The notes under the pieces were generated by a model. It made no database searches. It was not told the origin of the DNA and saw nothing but the letters and a program-made list of their open reading frames with translations. Positions 8,164 through 17,146 of a DNA stretch of 64,000 nucleotides are shown piece after piece; within the stretch, counting starts at the first letter, position 1; the number at the start of each line of letters is the position of its first letter. Made by a program: the position numbers and the translations under genes. The DNA comes from an uncultured Candidatus Melainabacteria bacterium. GTDB lineage: Bacteria; Cyanobacteriota; Vampirovibrionia; Gastranaerophilales; Gastranaerophilaceae. The stretch covers positions 1 through 64,000 of the forward strand of contig CAKUXM010000006.1 of the NCBI GenBank assembly GCA_934700335.1, given 5' to 3'.

Positions 8164-9495
8164 ATGAAACTGGAATTAGAAGAAATCATTAAGGCAACTT
8201 CTGCAAAAGTCCTTAAAAACGATATAAAAACTGGAAAATTAAATTTTTCTACAGACACAAGAACAATTCAAAAAGGCGATATTTTTGTACCAATCAAAGG
8301 TGAAACTTTTGACGGCGAAAATTTTATTGAAAACGCTTTAAATAATGGCGCAGAAGCATATTTTACACGTAATGAAAAAGTTTTTGATAATGCAAAAGTA
8401 GTTCTTCAAATTAAAGATACTCTTGTTGCGTATTTAGAATGTGCAAGATTATGCAGAAAAAATATTAATCCAAAAGTTATTGGTATTACTGGTAGTAGCG
8501 GTAAAACAACTTCTAAAGAAATGATGTATGCTATTGCATCAGAAAAATTTAGAACTCACAAAACTGATAAAAACCACAATAACGAAATCGGTTTTTGTCA
8601 AACAATGTTTAATATGAAAGAAGATACAGAGGTTTTAATTGTAGAAATGGGTATGCGTGGTTTTGGAGAGATAGAACTTCTTTCAAAATATTCAGAACCT
8701 GATATTACAATAATTACAAACGCAGGAACTGCGCACATTGGCAGACTTGGTTCAAAAGAAAATATTGCAAAAGCTAAATGCGAAATCGTTAAATACCAAA
8801 ATCCAAACGGTACTTTTGTAACTGAAGAAAATCCTATGGTTAAGAATATTGTTGATTTTTCTGGTAAAAAAGTTTTCTGTACATTAGCTGACGTTGAATT
8901 TTTAGAAAAAACAACTGATTATACAAAATTTTTGTATAAAGGTAGTGAATTTGAGATTAACGTAAGTGGTGAATACAACGTTAAAGACGCAATTGAATGT
9001 ATTGAATCCGGATTTGCATTAGGAATGAATGTTGAAGATATTCGAAATGGGTTAAAAAAATACAAAAACATTGAAAAAAGATTTGAAGAAGAAATAGTTA
9101 ATGGTTTTAAAATTATAAATGATAGCTACAATGCAAACCCTGATAGCATGAAGGGTTTTGTAAAAAATGTAGTTGAACTTTATGAAAACCCTGTTCTTGT
9201 TTTGGGAAATATGGGAGAGCTTGGTGAAAATTCTGCAAAATATCATGCAGAAATTGGTGAATATATTAACACTTTAAACAAAACAAATATAACTGTTTTG
9301 ACAGTTGGAGAGCTTGCAAAAGAAATTAATAACGCTATTTCCGTTAATATAAACAAAAAACATTTTGAAAATACAAAAGACGTAAGCCTTTACATTCTTG
9401 CTAATATTGATAGACGTTATACAATATTTTTAAAGGCATCACGCTCAGAAAAATTTGAAGATATAATCAGATATATAAAAGGAGATAATCTATGA
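8164..9495 (+). CDS. murF: UDP-MurNAc-tripeptide--D-Ala-D-Ala ligase
   Basis: This 443-residue cytoplasmic Mur ligase adds D-Ala-D-Ala to UDP-MurNAc-tripeptide. The N-terminal domain contains DTRTIQKGDIFVPIKGE (MurF type). The ATP loop GITGSSGKTTSKE is near 107-118, followed by KNHNNEIG, a central MRGFGEIE block, NDSYNANPDSM, and a C-terminal domain with LGNMGELGENS. The length is normal. The stop overlaps the mraY start, opening the murF-mraY-murD-ftsW-murG-folC operon. The start has no obvious ribosome site. Confidence 0.95.
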   Translation: MKLELEEIIKATSAKVLKNDIKTGKLNFSTDTRTIQKGDIFVPIKGETFDGENFIENALNNGAEAYFTRNEKVFDNAKVVLQIKDTLVAYLECARLCRKNINPKVIGITGSSGKTTSKEMMYAIASEKFRTHKTDKNHNNEIGFCQTMFNMKEDTEVLIVEMGMRGFGEIELLSKYSEPDITIITNAGTAHIGRLGSKENIAKAKCEIVKYQNPNGTFVTEENPMVKNIVDFSGKKVFCTLADVEFLEKTTDYTKFLYKGSEFEINVSGEYNVKDAIECIESGFALGMNVEDIRNGLKKYKNIEKRFEEEIVNGFKIINDSYNANPDSMKGFVKNVVELYENPVLVLGNMGELGENSAKYHAEIGEYINTLNKTNITVLTVGELAKEINNAISVNINKKHFENTKDVSLYILANIDRRYTIFLKASRSEKFEDIIRYIKGDNL

Positions 9496-10475
9496 TTATG
9501 ATAACAGTAGCAATGCTACTTGGTTTAATATTATGTTTGCTTTTCGGTGTTCCTTATGTGGATATCGTTAAGAAAAAAATGTTTAATCAACATGTGAAAG
9601 ATGTTATTGCAGAACAACACAAAGACAAAGACGGTACTCCAACAACTGGTGGTATTTTTATCTTTTTAGCAATCGTAATTGCTTCTGTTACAACTCTTAT
9701 GTTGGCTCAAAAACTTACTACAACAGCGTTATTAATTTTGATTACTTTATTTTTCTACGCTCTTGTTGGTTTTCAAGACGATTATATCAAGATTAAAAAT
9801 AAAGAAAATGACGGTATTAGTGCAAGAGGTAAATTTTTAAGACAAGTTATGATTGCATTGTTACCTGCGATTTTCGTTATGTGTACAAAAGGTGATATGG
9901 CAACATATTTAAGCGTTGGTTATTGGCATTTTAACATTGGTTGGTTATATCCAATCTTTGTTGTGTTTGTTCTTACGGGTGCATCAAATGCTTACAACTT
10001 AACTGATGGCTTAGACGGTTTGGCTGCATCTTGCGGTGTGTTTTCATTCTTGGCTTGTACAATTATCGGATTTTTATTAGATGAACCAGAAGTTGCGATT
10101 ATTTCTGCAACTGTTGTTGGCGCATTGATTGGTTTTCTTAAATACAATAAACCAAAAGCTCAAATATTTATGGGCGATACAGGTTCTTTAGCTTTAGGTG
10201 GTTTACTTGGTGCTCTTGCGGTTATTGGTAAATTCGAGTTATGGTTAATTCCAATTGGTATTATTTATATTATGGAAACTCTCTCTGTAATGCTTCAAGT
10301 TGCAAGCTACAAAACTACAGGTAAAAGAATTTTTAAAATGTCTCCTATTCATCATCACTTTGAAAAATGTGGTTGGAGTGAAAAAAGAATTGTAGTTACA
10401 TTTGCAGTTATATCTGCAATTTTCTCTGCGGTTTCTATAGTTTTGTCTTACTTATTCTTTAGAGGGTTGATATAA
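9492..10475 (+). CDS. mraY: Phospho-N-acetylmuramoyl-pentapeptide-transferase
   Basis: This 327-residue polytopic membrane enzyme makes lipid I from UDP-MurNAc-pentapeptide and undecaprenyl phosphate. Family motifs present include GTPTTGGIFIF near 50, FQDDYIK near 94, NAYNLTDGLDGLA (catalytic Asp region), FMGDTGSLALGG and the MSPIHHHFE loop. About ten hydrophobic segments are visible. The ATG at 9492 follows AAGGAG and overlaps the murF stop; the third codon is also ATG. Its own stop overlaps the murD start (TAATG). Confidence 0.96.
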   Translation: MIMITVAMLLGLILCLLFGVPYVDIVKKKMFNQHVKDVIAEQHKDKDGTPTTGGIFIFLAIVIASVTTLMLAQKLTTTALLILITLFFYALVGFQDDYIKIKNKENDGISARGKFLRQVMIALLPAIFVMCTKGDMATYLSVGYWHFNIGWLYPIFVVFVLTGASNAYNLTDGLDGLAASCGVFSFLACTIIGFLLDEPEVAIISATVVGALIGFLKYNKPKAQIFMGDTGSLALGGLLGALAVIGKFELWLIPIGIIYIMETLSVMLQVASYKTTGKRIFKMSPIHHHFEKCGWSEKRIVVTFAVISAIFSAVSIVLSYLFFRGLI

Positions 10476-11818
10476 TGAAAACAAATTGGTTTGATAAAAA
10501 AGTTTTAATTTTAGGTTTGTCAAAAAGTGGTATTGCAGCTGCAAAATACTTAAATTATAAAGGCGCAGATGTTTATATCACTGAGATTAAAGAGGTTAAT
10601 CTTGATAATTACAAGGAATTGTTAGACGAAGGTATTAAGATTGAATCAGGTCATCACAGTGATGAATTTATAAAAAATACTTATCTTGCAATCACAAGTC
10701 CTGGAATTCCTCCTCAAACAGAAATCTTTAATCGTTTGAAAGAAGAAAAAATACCTGTGATTTCAGAAATAGAACTTGCTTATAAAGAAACAGGCAAGCC
10801 ATTTATTGCAATTACAGGTACAAATGGTAAAACAACAACAACTTCTTTGACAGCTCATATTCTTCAACAAGAATACAAAGCTGAAGCTTGCGGAAACATT
10901 GGTCTTCCACCTTGCGCATTGTTAACAAAAGATTTAGATTATTTTGTTTTAGAAGTAAGCTCATTCCAATTGCATTACAGCGATGCTTTTCAAGCTCAAA
11001 TTGCTTGTTGGTTAAACTTTACACCTGACCATGTTAATTGGCATGGTAGTTTAGAAAATTACTTTAACGATAAAGCAAAAATTTTTAGAGGAGCGCAAGC
11101 ACCAGCGTTTGCAGTATTCAATGCAAAAGATGAAAAGCTTGTAGAATTTAGTAAAGAATGTCCTTCTGAAAAATTCTTCTTTGCTGAAAAAATTGGCGAA
11201 AACGCTTGTTATATCGAAAATAACGAGCTTATGTTCATGAGAAATGGCAAAGTTGAAAAGATTATGGACGTTAAAGATATTCCGTTAATGGGTGAACACA
11301 ATTACCAAAACGTTGAATGTTCAGTCATTTGTGCAAAAATCGTTGGTTTAACTAATGAACAAATTGCAGAAGGTGTTAAATCTTTCAAAGTTCCAGCTCA
11401 TAGATTTGAATATGTAACTGAAAAAGAAGGTGTTAAGTTCTACAATGATTCAAAAGCAACTAATCCGGAATCTGCAATTGTTGCAATAAATTCTTTTCCA
11501 GAAAACGAAAATGTTGTTTTGATTGCTGGCGGAAGGGATAAAAATACAGATTTAACAGAGTTCTGTAACTCAATTAAAAAACACATTTCAACAGTTGTTT
11601 TAATTGGTGAAGCTACTCACAGATTTGAAGAAAACTTGAGAAATTCTGGTTTTGAAAACATTTTAAAAGAAGATACTTTTGAAAATGCTATTTCAAAAGC
11701 ATATTCTCTAAGACCAAATGCCGTTTTATTATCACCGGCATGTGCAAGTTTCGATATGTTTAGTGGATATGAAGAAAGAGGAGATGTATTTAAGGACTAT
11801 GTCTTATCCAAAGTATAG
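10475..11818 (+). CDS. murD: UDP-N-acetylmuramoylalanine--D-glutamate ligase
   Basis: This 447-residue cytoplasmic ligase adds D-glutamate to UDP-MurNAc-L-Ala. A Rossmann-like N-terminus (VLILGLSKSGIAAAKYL) is followed by the ATP loop AITGTNGKTTTTSL near 112-125, then ACGNIG, FVLEVSSFQL, NDSKATNPES and the C-terminal SPACASFDMFSGYEERGD that is diagnostic for MurD. The length is typical. It overlaps mraY by one base and ftsW by about 20. Confidence 0.96.
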   Translation: MKTNWFDKKVLILGLSKSGIAAAKYLNYKGADVYITEIKEVNLDNYKELLDEGIKIESGHHSDEFIKNTYLAITSPGIPPQTEIFNRLKEEKIPVISEIELAYKETGKPFIAITGTNGKTTTTSLTAHILQQEYKAEACGNIGLPPCALLTKDLDYFVLEVSSFQLHYSDAFQAQIACWLNFTPDHVNWHGSLENYFNDKAKIFRGAQAPAFAVFNAKDEKLVEFSKECPSEKFFFAEKIGENACYIENNELMFMRNGKVEKIMDVKDIPLMGEHNYQNVECSVICAKIVGLTNEQIAEGVKSFKVPAHRFEYVTEKEGVKFYNDSKATNPESAIVAINSFPENENVVLIAGGRDKNTDLTEFCNSIKKHISTVVLIGEATHRFEENLRNSGFENILKEDTFENAISKAYSLRPNAVLLSPACASFDMFSGYEERGDVFKDYVLSKV

Positions 11819-12995
11819 TAATAGAAAATCTTCATACGCACCAAAATATAGTGTTACTGTTTCACCACCAGATAGAACACTAATGATTGTTGTTGCATTT
11901 TTAGTAATTATTGGCTTGATGTCAATTTTTTCTGCAAGTGCACCAAAATGTATTGAGGCAGACATTACACCTTTAAAATTCGTAGCACAACAGTTTGTAT
12001 TTATGATTTTAGGGGTTTTAGGGATTAAATTTTTCTCAAACTATGATTACAAAAATTTAGTTCCTTTGACAATGCTTGTCGCAATCTTTGTAATTATATT
12101 ACTTGCGTTGGTAGGGTTAACACCATTAGGTTTGACCGTAAATAATTCTACCCGTTGGTTGAACTTAGGACCTTTGAGTTTCCAACCGTCTGAGTTTTCA
12201 AAATTGGCAGTAGTATTGCTACTTGCAAGTGCTTTTTATAAAAATCCGAAGATAACACAACAAAAAATGGTTTACTTTTTACCAATATTGATAATGGTTT
12301 TGTTCATTTTTAAACAACCGAACTTATCAATGGTAATTTTATTGGGATTAACCTCATTGATTATGTGGTTAAGTGCTGGTGGACCATTAAAACTTGCATT
12401 TACAACTATTTTTGGCGGTATTGGTTTTGTTGCATTGAATATCTTTACTGCGTTAAATGGTATGTGGTCATTGTTGAAACCATATCAGTTAACTCGTATA
12501 ACAACATGGTTAAATCCGGAACTTGATTCACAAGGGGCAGGTTATCAAATCGTTCAATCACTTACAGCGTTTGCCTCTGGCGGATTTTTCGGAGTTGGTT
12601 TTGGTAATTCTAAACAAAAACTTTTCTGGCTTCCAGAATCTCACACGGACTTTATTTATTCTGTAATTGGTGAAGAATTAGGTTTCATAGGTTGTGTTTT
12701 AGTTATAGGCTTGTTCTGGACATTTATTCATAGAGGTCTAATTATTGCCTCTCGTTGTCCGGATATGTATGGTAAACTTTTGGCTGTAGGTATCACCTTC
12801 TCGATTGGTTTCCAAGCTTTTTTAAATATATCAGTAACATGCTCATTTTTACCAGCAACAGGTGTTCCGTTACCATTTATTAGTTATGGCGGTTCGTCAT
12901 TGATGGTAACTCTTTGGATGATTGGTATTTTATTAAATATTTCTAAAAAACGTATAAGAAGAATAAGGGAAAGAAACAATGTCAGATACATCTAA
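11799..12995 (+). CDS. ftsW: Peptidoglycan glycosyltransferase FtsW (SEDS family)
   Basis: A roughly 398-residue SEDS-family membrane protein that polymerises lipid II at the division site. About ten transmembrane helices are visible. Family motifs include NNSTRWLNLGPLSFQPSEFSKLA, PNLSMVILLGL, a large loop with SLTAFASGGFFGVGFGNSKQK, PESHTDFIYSVIGEELGF, and the C-terminal TGVPLPFISYGGSSL. The position between murD and murG favours FtsW over RodA. The start is uncertain: in-frame ATGs at 11769, 11784 and 11799 all lie inside murD. I chose the last because AAGGA precedes it and the tail is short. Confidence 0.92.
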   Translation: MSYPKYSNRKSSYAPKYSVTVSPPDRTLMIVVAFLVIIGLMSIFSASAPKCIEADITPLKFVAQQFVFMILGVLGIKFFSNYDYKNLVPLTMLVAIFVIILLALVGLTPLGLTVNNSTRWLNLGPLSFQPSEFSKLAVVLLLASAFYKNPKITQQKMVYFLPILIMVLFIFKQPNLSMVILLGLTSLIMWLSAGGPLKLAFTTIFGGIGFVALNIFTALNGMWSLLKPYQLTRITTWLNPELDSQGAGYQIVQSLTAFASGGFFGVGFGNSKQKLFWLPESHTDFIYSVIGEELGFIGCVLVIGLFWTFIHRGLIIASRCPDMYGKLLAVGITFSIGFQAFLNISVTCSFLPATGVPLPFISYGGSSLMVTLWMIGILLNISKKRIRRIRERNNVRYI

Positions 12996-14133
12996 AAAAT
13001 ATACTTATTTCATAACAGGCGGAGGTACAGGCGGACACATTTATCCGGCTATGGCGGTCTGTGAAGCATTAAAAAATGATTCTGAAACAAAAGATATTTT
13101 TTATATTGGTAATCCTAAAAATCTTGAATACGATATTGTTAAAAAAGCAGGCTTTAAATTCTTGCCGATAAAGGTTTCTGCAATGCCTAGAAATTTGAGC
13201 TTTGGGCTTATAAAATGGGCTTTTGAATTAGAATTAGCAAACTGGAAAGCTTTGTACTATTTACTAAAATACAAACCAGATTGTATTTTAGGTACAGGAG
13301 GTTACGTTAGCGCACCAACACTTTTTGCCGCAACAATAATCAAAAAACCGTTTATGATACACGATTGCGATGTCCACCCAGGAATTGTTTCAAAATCAGT
13401 TGCGCCTTTGGCAAAAGCTGTTTCTTTAGCTTTTGAAGAAAGCGAACAATTTATGAATGCTCATAGATTTTATGTTAACGGAAACCCTATTAGAAAGACT
13501 TTTAAAGAACTTTCTAAAGTTGATGCAAGACTTAACCTAGGACTTAAAAATAAATTGACTATTTGCATTATGGGTGGTTCTCAAGGTGCTAAATCAATTA
13601 ATAATGCAACTGTTAAAATTTTAAGAGAATTGTCTGAAAAATACGACGTACAAGTTATTTTTCAAACTGGTAAAAGACATTATGACAATTGCATAAATAA
13701 ATTAAAAGAAATTTATCCAGAATATGAAAATGATAAAAATTTAATGGTAAGACCTTATTTTGACGATATGGCAACAGTTTTGAAAGCAAGTGATATAGCA
13801 GTTTCAAGAGCGGGTTCTTTGAGTTTGTCAGAAATTTGTGCTTGCGGAATTGCTCCTGTTTTAATTCCGTATCCTTACGCTGCTGCTGATCATCAACGTA
13901 AAAACGCAAAGACTATGCTTAAAAATGAAGCTTGCATTTATTTAGAAGATTCTGATACAACTCCAGAAACTTTGATGAAATTTTTATCATTTTTAATTGA
14001 AAATCCAGATAAATTAGAACTTTTGCAAAATAATACAAGAAGTTTGGCAAAATATGATGCGACAGAAAAAATTGTAAAACAACTGAAAACTATAGCAAGA
14101 TGGCAATTGAGAAAACGTATGAAGAAGCAATAG
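12979..14133 (+). CDS. murG: UDP-GlcNAc:lipid I N-acetylglucosaminyltransferase
   Basis: This 384-residue membrane-associated glycosyltransferase converts lipid I to lipid II. The N-terminal glycine loop GGGTGGHIYPAMAV is near residues 12-25. GTGGYVSAP follows, as do NGNPIRKTF, IMGGSQGAKSIN and the UDP-GlcNAc binding segment SRAGSLSLSEICACG with PYPYAAADHQ. It starts inside ftsW (17-base overlap, AAGGGA upstream) and its end overlaps folC. The C-terminus is basic, as expected for a peripheral inner-membrane enzyme. Confidence 0.95.
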   Translation: MSDTSKKYTYFITGGGTGGHIYPAMAVCEALKNDSETKDIFYIGNPKNLEYDIVKKAGFKFLPIKVSAMPRNLSFGLIKWAFELELANWKALYYLLKYKPDCILGTGGYVSAPTLFAATIIKKPFMIHDCDVHPGIVSKSVAPLAKAVSLAFEESEQFMNAHRFYVNGNPIRKTFKELSKVDARLNLGLKNKLTICIMGGSQGAKSINNATVKILRELSEKYDVQVIFQTGKRHYDNCINKLKEIYPEYENDKNLMVRPYFDDMATVLKASDIAVSRAGSLSLSEICACGIAPVLIPYPYAAADHQRKNAKTMLKNEACIYLEDSDTTPETLMKFLSFLIENPDKLELLQNNTRSLAKYDATEKIVKQLKTIARWQLRKRMKKQ

Positions 14134-15254
14134 AGCTTTTAACTTCACAAGGAAAATTTTATATTAGTCTGGGATTGGATAGGATTGAAGCTATTTTAGA
14201 ACTTCTTGGTAATCCTCAAAAACACATGAAATTTATTCATGTTGCTGGAACAAATGGAAAAGGTTCTGTTTGCGCTATTTTAAATTCTGTTTTTATCCAT
14301 GCAGGCTATAAAACAGGGCTTTTTACAAGCCCACATATTTTTGATTATACAGAACGTATAAAAATTAATGATAAAGAAATTTCTAAACAGGAGTTTGCAG
14401 AAAAAATCTTTGAAATAGAGGACTTGGCAAAGAAAAACGGTATTCATTTAACTGAATTTGAAATCTTAACTGCTATCGCGTTTTTATATTTTAAAGAAAA
14501 TAATTGTGATATTGTTATTCTTGAAACAGGCTTGGGCGGTAGATTTGATGCTACAAATGTTATTACAAATCCACTTTGTTCTGTAATTACTTCAATTAGT
14601 TTTGACCATATGGAAAGACTTGGAAATACGATAGAAGATATTGCCTTTGAAAAAGCTGGTATTATTAAGAATGCGCCTGTTGTTGTTCAAAAAAATAATA
14701 GAGGTTTTGAAACAATAAAAGAGGTTGCAGGTAAAAACCTTGTTATTGCGACAAATTATCAGTTTGACGATTTTAGCTTAAAAGGTATTCACCAACTAGA
14801 AAATCTAGGTCTAGCTTTGAGTGCTGTTAATTTAATTCTTCCAAATATTACTATTGCAGTTGTCAGGGAAGCGCTAAAAGAGGTTCATCATAGATGCAGA
14901 TTTGAGGTTCATGCTGATAAAAGGTTGATTATTGATGCAGCTCATAATCCTGATGGTATAAGAGTTTTGAGAGAAAGCTTAGATGCGTATTTTCCAAACC
15001 AAAATTTTAGATTTGTTTATGGCTGTTTAAATAATAAAGATTACAAAAATATGGTTCCTGCACTTTTAAAAGAAGGTGATGAGGTTTATTTTTATCACTA
15101 CAAACACCCAAATTCAGTTGAAGTAGAAGAATTGCAAAAATATTCACCAATTCAATCAAATGTGTTTGAAAATGGTAATGTTTTAAAACCAGATAAATGG
15201 AATATTATTTGTGGTTCAATTTATATGATAGCAGAGGTATTGGGAAAACTGTAG
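14100..15254 (+). CDS. folC: Folylpolyglutamate synthase / dihydrofolate synthase
   Basis: This 384-residue Mur-ligase-fold enzyme adds glutamate to folates, possibly also joining dihydropteroate and glutamate. The start MAIEKTYEEAIELL and GLDRIEAILELLGNPQ are typical FolC. The ATP loop is HVAGTNGKGSVCAIL (about 47-60), followed by GLFTSPH, ILETGLGGRFDATN and DAAHNPDGIRVL. The HNPxG motif distinguishes FolC from MurC-F. It overlaps murG by 34 bases, so it is co-translated with the cell-wall cluster, where murC and murB might otherwise be expected. Confidence 0.93.
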   Translation: MAIEKTYEEAIELLTSQGKFYISLGLDRIEAILELLGNPQKHMKFIHVAGTNGKGSVCAILNSVFIHAGYKTGLFTSPHIFDYTERIKINDKEISKQEFAEKIFEIEDLAKKNGIHLTEFEILTAIAFLYFKENNCDIVILETGLGGRFDATNVITNPLCSVITSISFDHMERLGNTIEDIAFEKAGIIKNAPVVVQKNNRGFETIKEVAGKNLVIATNYQFDDFSLKGIHQLENLGLALSAVNLILPNITIAVVREALKEVHHRCRFEVHADKRLIIDAAHNPDGIRVLRESLDAYFPNQNFRFVYGCLNNKDYKNMVPALLKEGDEVYFYHYKHPNSVEVEELQKYSPIQSNVFENGNVLKPDKWNIICGSIYMIAEVLGKL

Positions 15255-15287
15255 GTTTATGTTATAGTTGACAAAAAGGAGAAAATT

Positions 15288-15788
15288 ATGGCAAAAGATT
15301 GTAGCTTTGACGTAGTGTCAGAATTTGATAAGCAAGAATTAGTAAACGCAGTTGACCAAGTTAAAAGAGATATTTCGTCAAGATTTGATTTAAAAGATTC
15401 AAACTCTGATGTTATTCTTGAAGGCGATAAAACAATTACAATCACAACATGTGATGATATGAAATTGAGAAATATTTATGATATTTTGCAATCAAAAATT
15501 GTTAAAAGAGGTTTGAGTATTAAAATTTTAGACCCTCAACCTGTAGAAAACGCTTTAGGTGGAAACGTAAGACAAGTTTATAAATTGAGAAAAGGTTTAA
15601 CTCAAGAACTTGCTAAAAAAATTGTAGCAGATATTAAAGCTTCAAAATTAAAAGTTCAAGCATCTATACAAGGTGAACAAGTTCGTGTAAGCGGTAAAGA
15701 TAAAGACGAATTACAGGAAGTAATCAAAATGTTACGTGGTAACGAAGATAAATACGATTACCCTCTACAATTCGGTAATTATAGATAA
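15288..15788 (+). CDS. yajQ: YajQ family cyclic-di-GMP-binding / nucleotide-binding protein
   Basis: This 166-residue cytoplasmic protein of the YajQ family starts CSFDVVSEFDKQELVNAVDQ and contains SRFDLKDSN. The family is two RNP-like ferredoxin folds, and some members bind cyclic di-GMP or nucleotides. The C-terminal VSGKDKDELQEVIKMLR and the ending YPLQFGNYR are characteristic. The start follows AAAAGGAG. It is followed by two hairpins (15802-15836 and 15836-15873) that end the cell-wall run. Confidence 0.93.
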   Translation: MAKDCSFDVVSEFDKQELVNAVDQVKRDISSRFDLKDSNSDVILEGDKTITITTCDDMKLRNIYDILQSKIVKRGLSIKILDPQPVENALGGNVRQVYKLRKGLTQELAKKIVADIKASKLKVQASIQGEQVRVSGKDKDELQEVIKMLRGNEDKYDYPLQFGNYR

Positions 15789-15835
15789 TAAAATGTTTAA
15801 AACATTGTAGTTCGGCTATACTTAGCCGACAATGT

Positions 15836-15873
15836 AAAAAGAGAGGAGAAGCCGAAGGCTTCGCCACTCTTTT
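15836..15873 (+). terminator. Terminator after yajQ (GAAGCC/GGCTTC stem)
   Basis: An AAAAAGAG...CTCTTTT outer stem encloses GAAGCC-GAA-GGCTTC. A related, perfect version sits at 27030-27068. The adjacent hairpin at 15802-15836 (ACATTGT...CGGCTA / TAGCCG...ACAATGT) adds a second stem. It can serve the convergent minus-strand gene too. Confidence 0.75.
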
Positions 15874-15894
15874 AAACTTTAAATAAAACTTAAA

Positions 15895-16575
15895 CTAGTT
15901 TACAGGAATATCGATATCATTTGTTAAAACAACAGTTAAAACATCACCTTGATTGAATGTTACATCAGTACCTTTTTTGAATATATCTGCTATTGCTTCA
16001 AATAAGATGTAACCTGTACTACCAACAACACCGCCGATTGCACAAACAGGAACTGTGATAACTTTTACGATTCCGTGAACATCAGCATCAGCAGCAAAGT
16101 TTACAGAATTAACTGTAATGTCTTTAGTTGTTTCCCAGTCGTTTTGCATAGCTTCGCCATAGTTTAGAGTGTCATAAAGACCGCCGTCGAAGGTTGTTTT
16201 CATTGTTGCATAAACAGACATTTCTAATGGCATTTGACGACCTCTAGGAGTTACTACATGGTCGAAATCTAAGTAAAGAACTGCACCTTTAGAAACTCTT
16301 TTTGCAGGTTTAATGTTAGAAATTGTGCCTCTAATTAGTGAACCAGCAGGAAGAACGATACTAGTATTTGTTTTTTCGTCCTTTAAAAGAATAGCTGAAA
16401 AGTAGTCTTCGACTTGACTATCTTTAGTTCCGATTGGTTCTTGTAGTTGTATTTGAAATTTAGTTCCTTTAGGAATTCTTTTTGTTTCTGCTTTTGATTG
16501 ATATACGTTAGCTGCGTTAACAGATGTTGCTAAAAAAACGAAAGCAGCTAAAAGAGTTAATAACTTTGTTTTCAT
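15895..16575 (-). CDS. Secreted/periplasmic protein of unknown function
   Basis: This 226-residue protein has a clear Sec signal peptide (MKTKLLTLLAAFVFLATSVNA, cleavage near 21). An upstream in-frame extension is rejected: the ATG at 16575 has a perfect GGAGG site. The mature part has RIPKGTKFQIQLQEPIGT, SIVLPAGSLIRGTISNI and AVLYLDFDHVV, a beta-rich pattern of the 'PAGT...G.V' type found in exported and conjugation-related periplasmic proteins. A hydrophobic glycine-rich stretch (VPVCAIGGVVGSTGYILFEAI) lies near the C-terminus. The specific function is unknown. Confidence 0.8.
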   Translation of the reverse strand: MKTKLLTLLAAFVFLATSVNAANVYQSKAETKRIPKGTKFQIQLQEPIGTKDSQVEDYFSAILLKDEKTNTSIVLPAGSLIRGTISNIKPAKRVSKGAVLYLDFDHVVTPRGRQMPLEMSVYATMKTTFDGGLYDTLNYGEAMQNDWETTKDITVNSVNFAADADVHGIVKVITVPVCAIGGVVGSTGYILFEAIADIFKKGTDVTFNQGDVLTVVLTNDIDIPVN

Positions 16576-16659
16576 TGACTTTCCTCCGTACTTAATTTTA
16601 AAGCGAAAATGCCAAAAATCAAAATTGTAAACAAATGTTAAGTTGCACACAATAAAAAA

Positions 16660-16699
16660 GGCAATTTCTTAAAAGAAATTTACTTTATATAAGAGTAAG
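16660..16699 (+). promoter_or_regulatory. Two-block promoter motif before the 67-aa gene
   Basis: GGCAATTT at 16660, then exactly 28 bases between GGCAA and GAGTAAG (16693), with TTTATATAA directly before the second block. One of the clearest copies of the shared motif. The start codon is 20 bases downstream, preceded by AAGAGAGGATTT. Confidence 0.75.
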
Positions 16700-16719
16700 A
16701 GATAAGAGAGGATTTCAAG

Positions 16720-16923
16720 ATGAAAGAACAAGAATTAAACACAATTATGGCAGTAGTTACAGACCCAATTAACAATGTTTACAGAGTTGATTCTTTCGCA
16801 AAACAAGAAGAAATCCGTAGAATGTGCAGAATTTTCGAAATCTCTAATTCTCAACAAAACAAACACAAAATGTTAGCTATCAAAAATATGGCAACTTTAA
16901 AATTAGTTTTAAGCAATAACTAA
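16720..16923 (+). CDS. Small protein of unknown function (67 aa)
   Basis: A 67-residue, probably helical cytoplasmic protein (MKEQELNTIMAVVTDPINN... ending KLVLSNN), with a good GAGAGG ribosome site and the shared two-block promoter motif immediately upstream. No family is recognised. A terminator follows at 16985-17015, so it is a stand-alone gene. It groups by promoter with the small proteins at 28463-28633, 32649-32819 and 62886-63101. Confidence 0.75.
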   Translation: MKEQELNTIMAVVTDPINNVYRVDSFAKQEEIRRMCRIFEISNSQQNKHKMLAIKNMATLKLVLSNN

Positions 16924-16984
16924 GCAAAAGCTAATTTAAACAAGATGTAAATTTTATACTCTCTCTCTCTATTTTAAAATTTTT

Positions 16985-17015
16985 GGTCAAACTACTCAGT
17001 TTGACCCTTTTTTTT
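16985..17015 (+). terminator. Terminator of the 67-aa gene
   Basis: GGTCAAAC-tactca-GTTTGACC followed by a run of nine T (one C before it). A TATACTCTCTCTCT stretch lies just upstream; the same words recur at about 39318-39332, before the terminator of the orphan promoter locus. Confidence 0.88.
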
Positions 17016-17124
17016 GACAAAGCGAACAGCTGAGCTAGAGTGAAGCTTGTGAGCCTGTCTCCGAGTTGACTTTGAGCCGTTAGGCATGTTAATCAATTTA
17101 ATGCCTTACGGATAAAAGGAAACG
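17016..17124 (+). repeat. 110-bp dispersed repeat, copy 2
   Basis: Same element as 313-422 with a few substitutions. It includes the CCGTTAGGCAT / ATGCCTTACGG inverted repeat and begins right at the end of the terminator T-run. Confidence 0.85.
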
Positions 17125-17146
17125 TAGGTAAAAGCGAGCAGAGATA

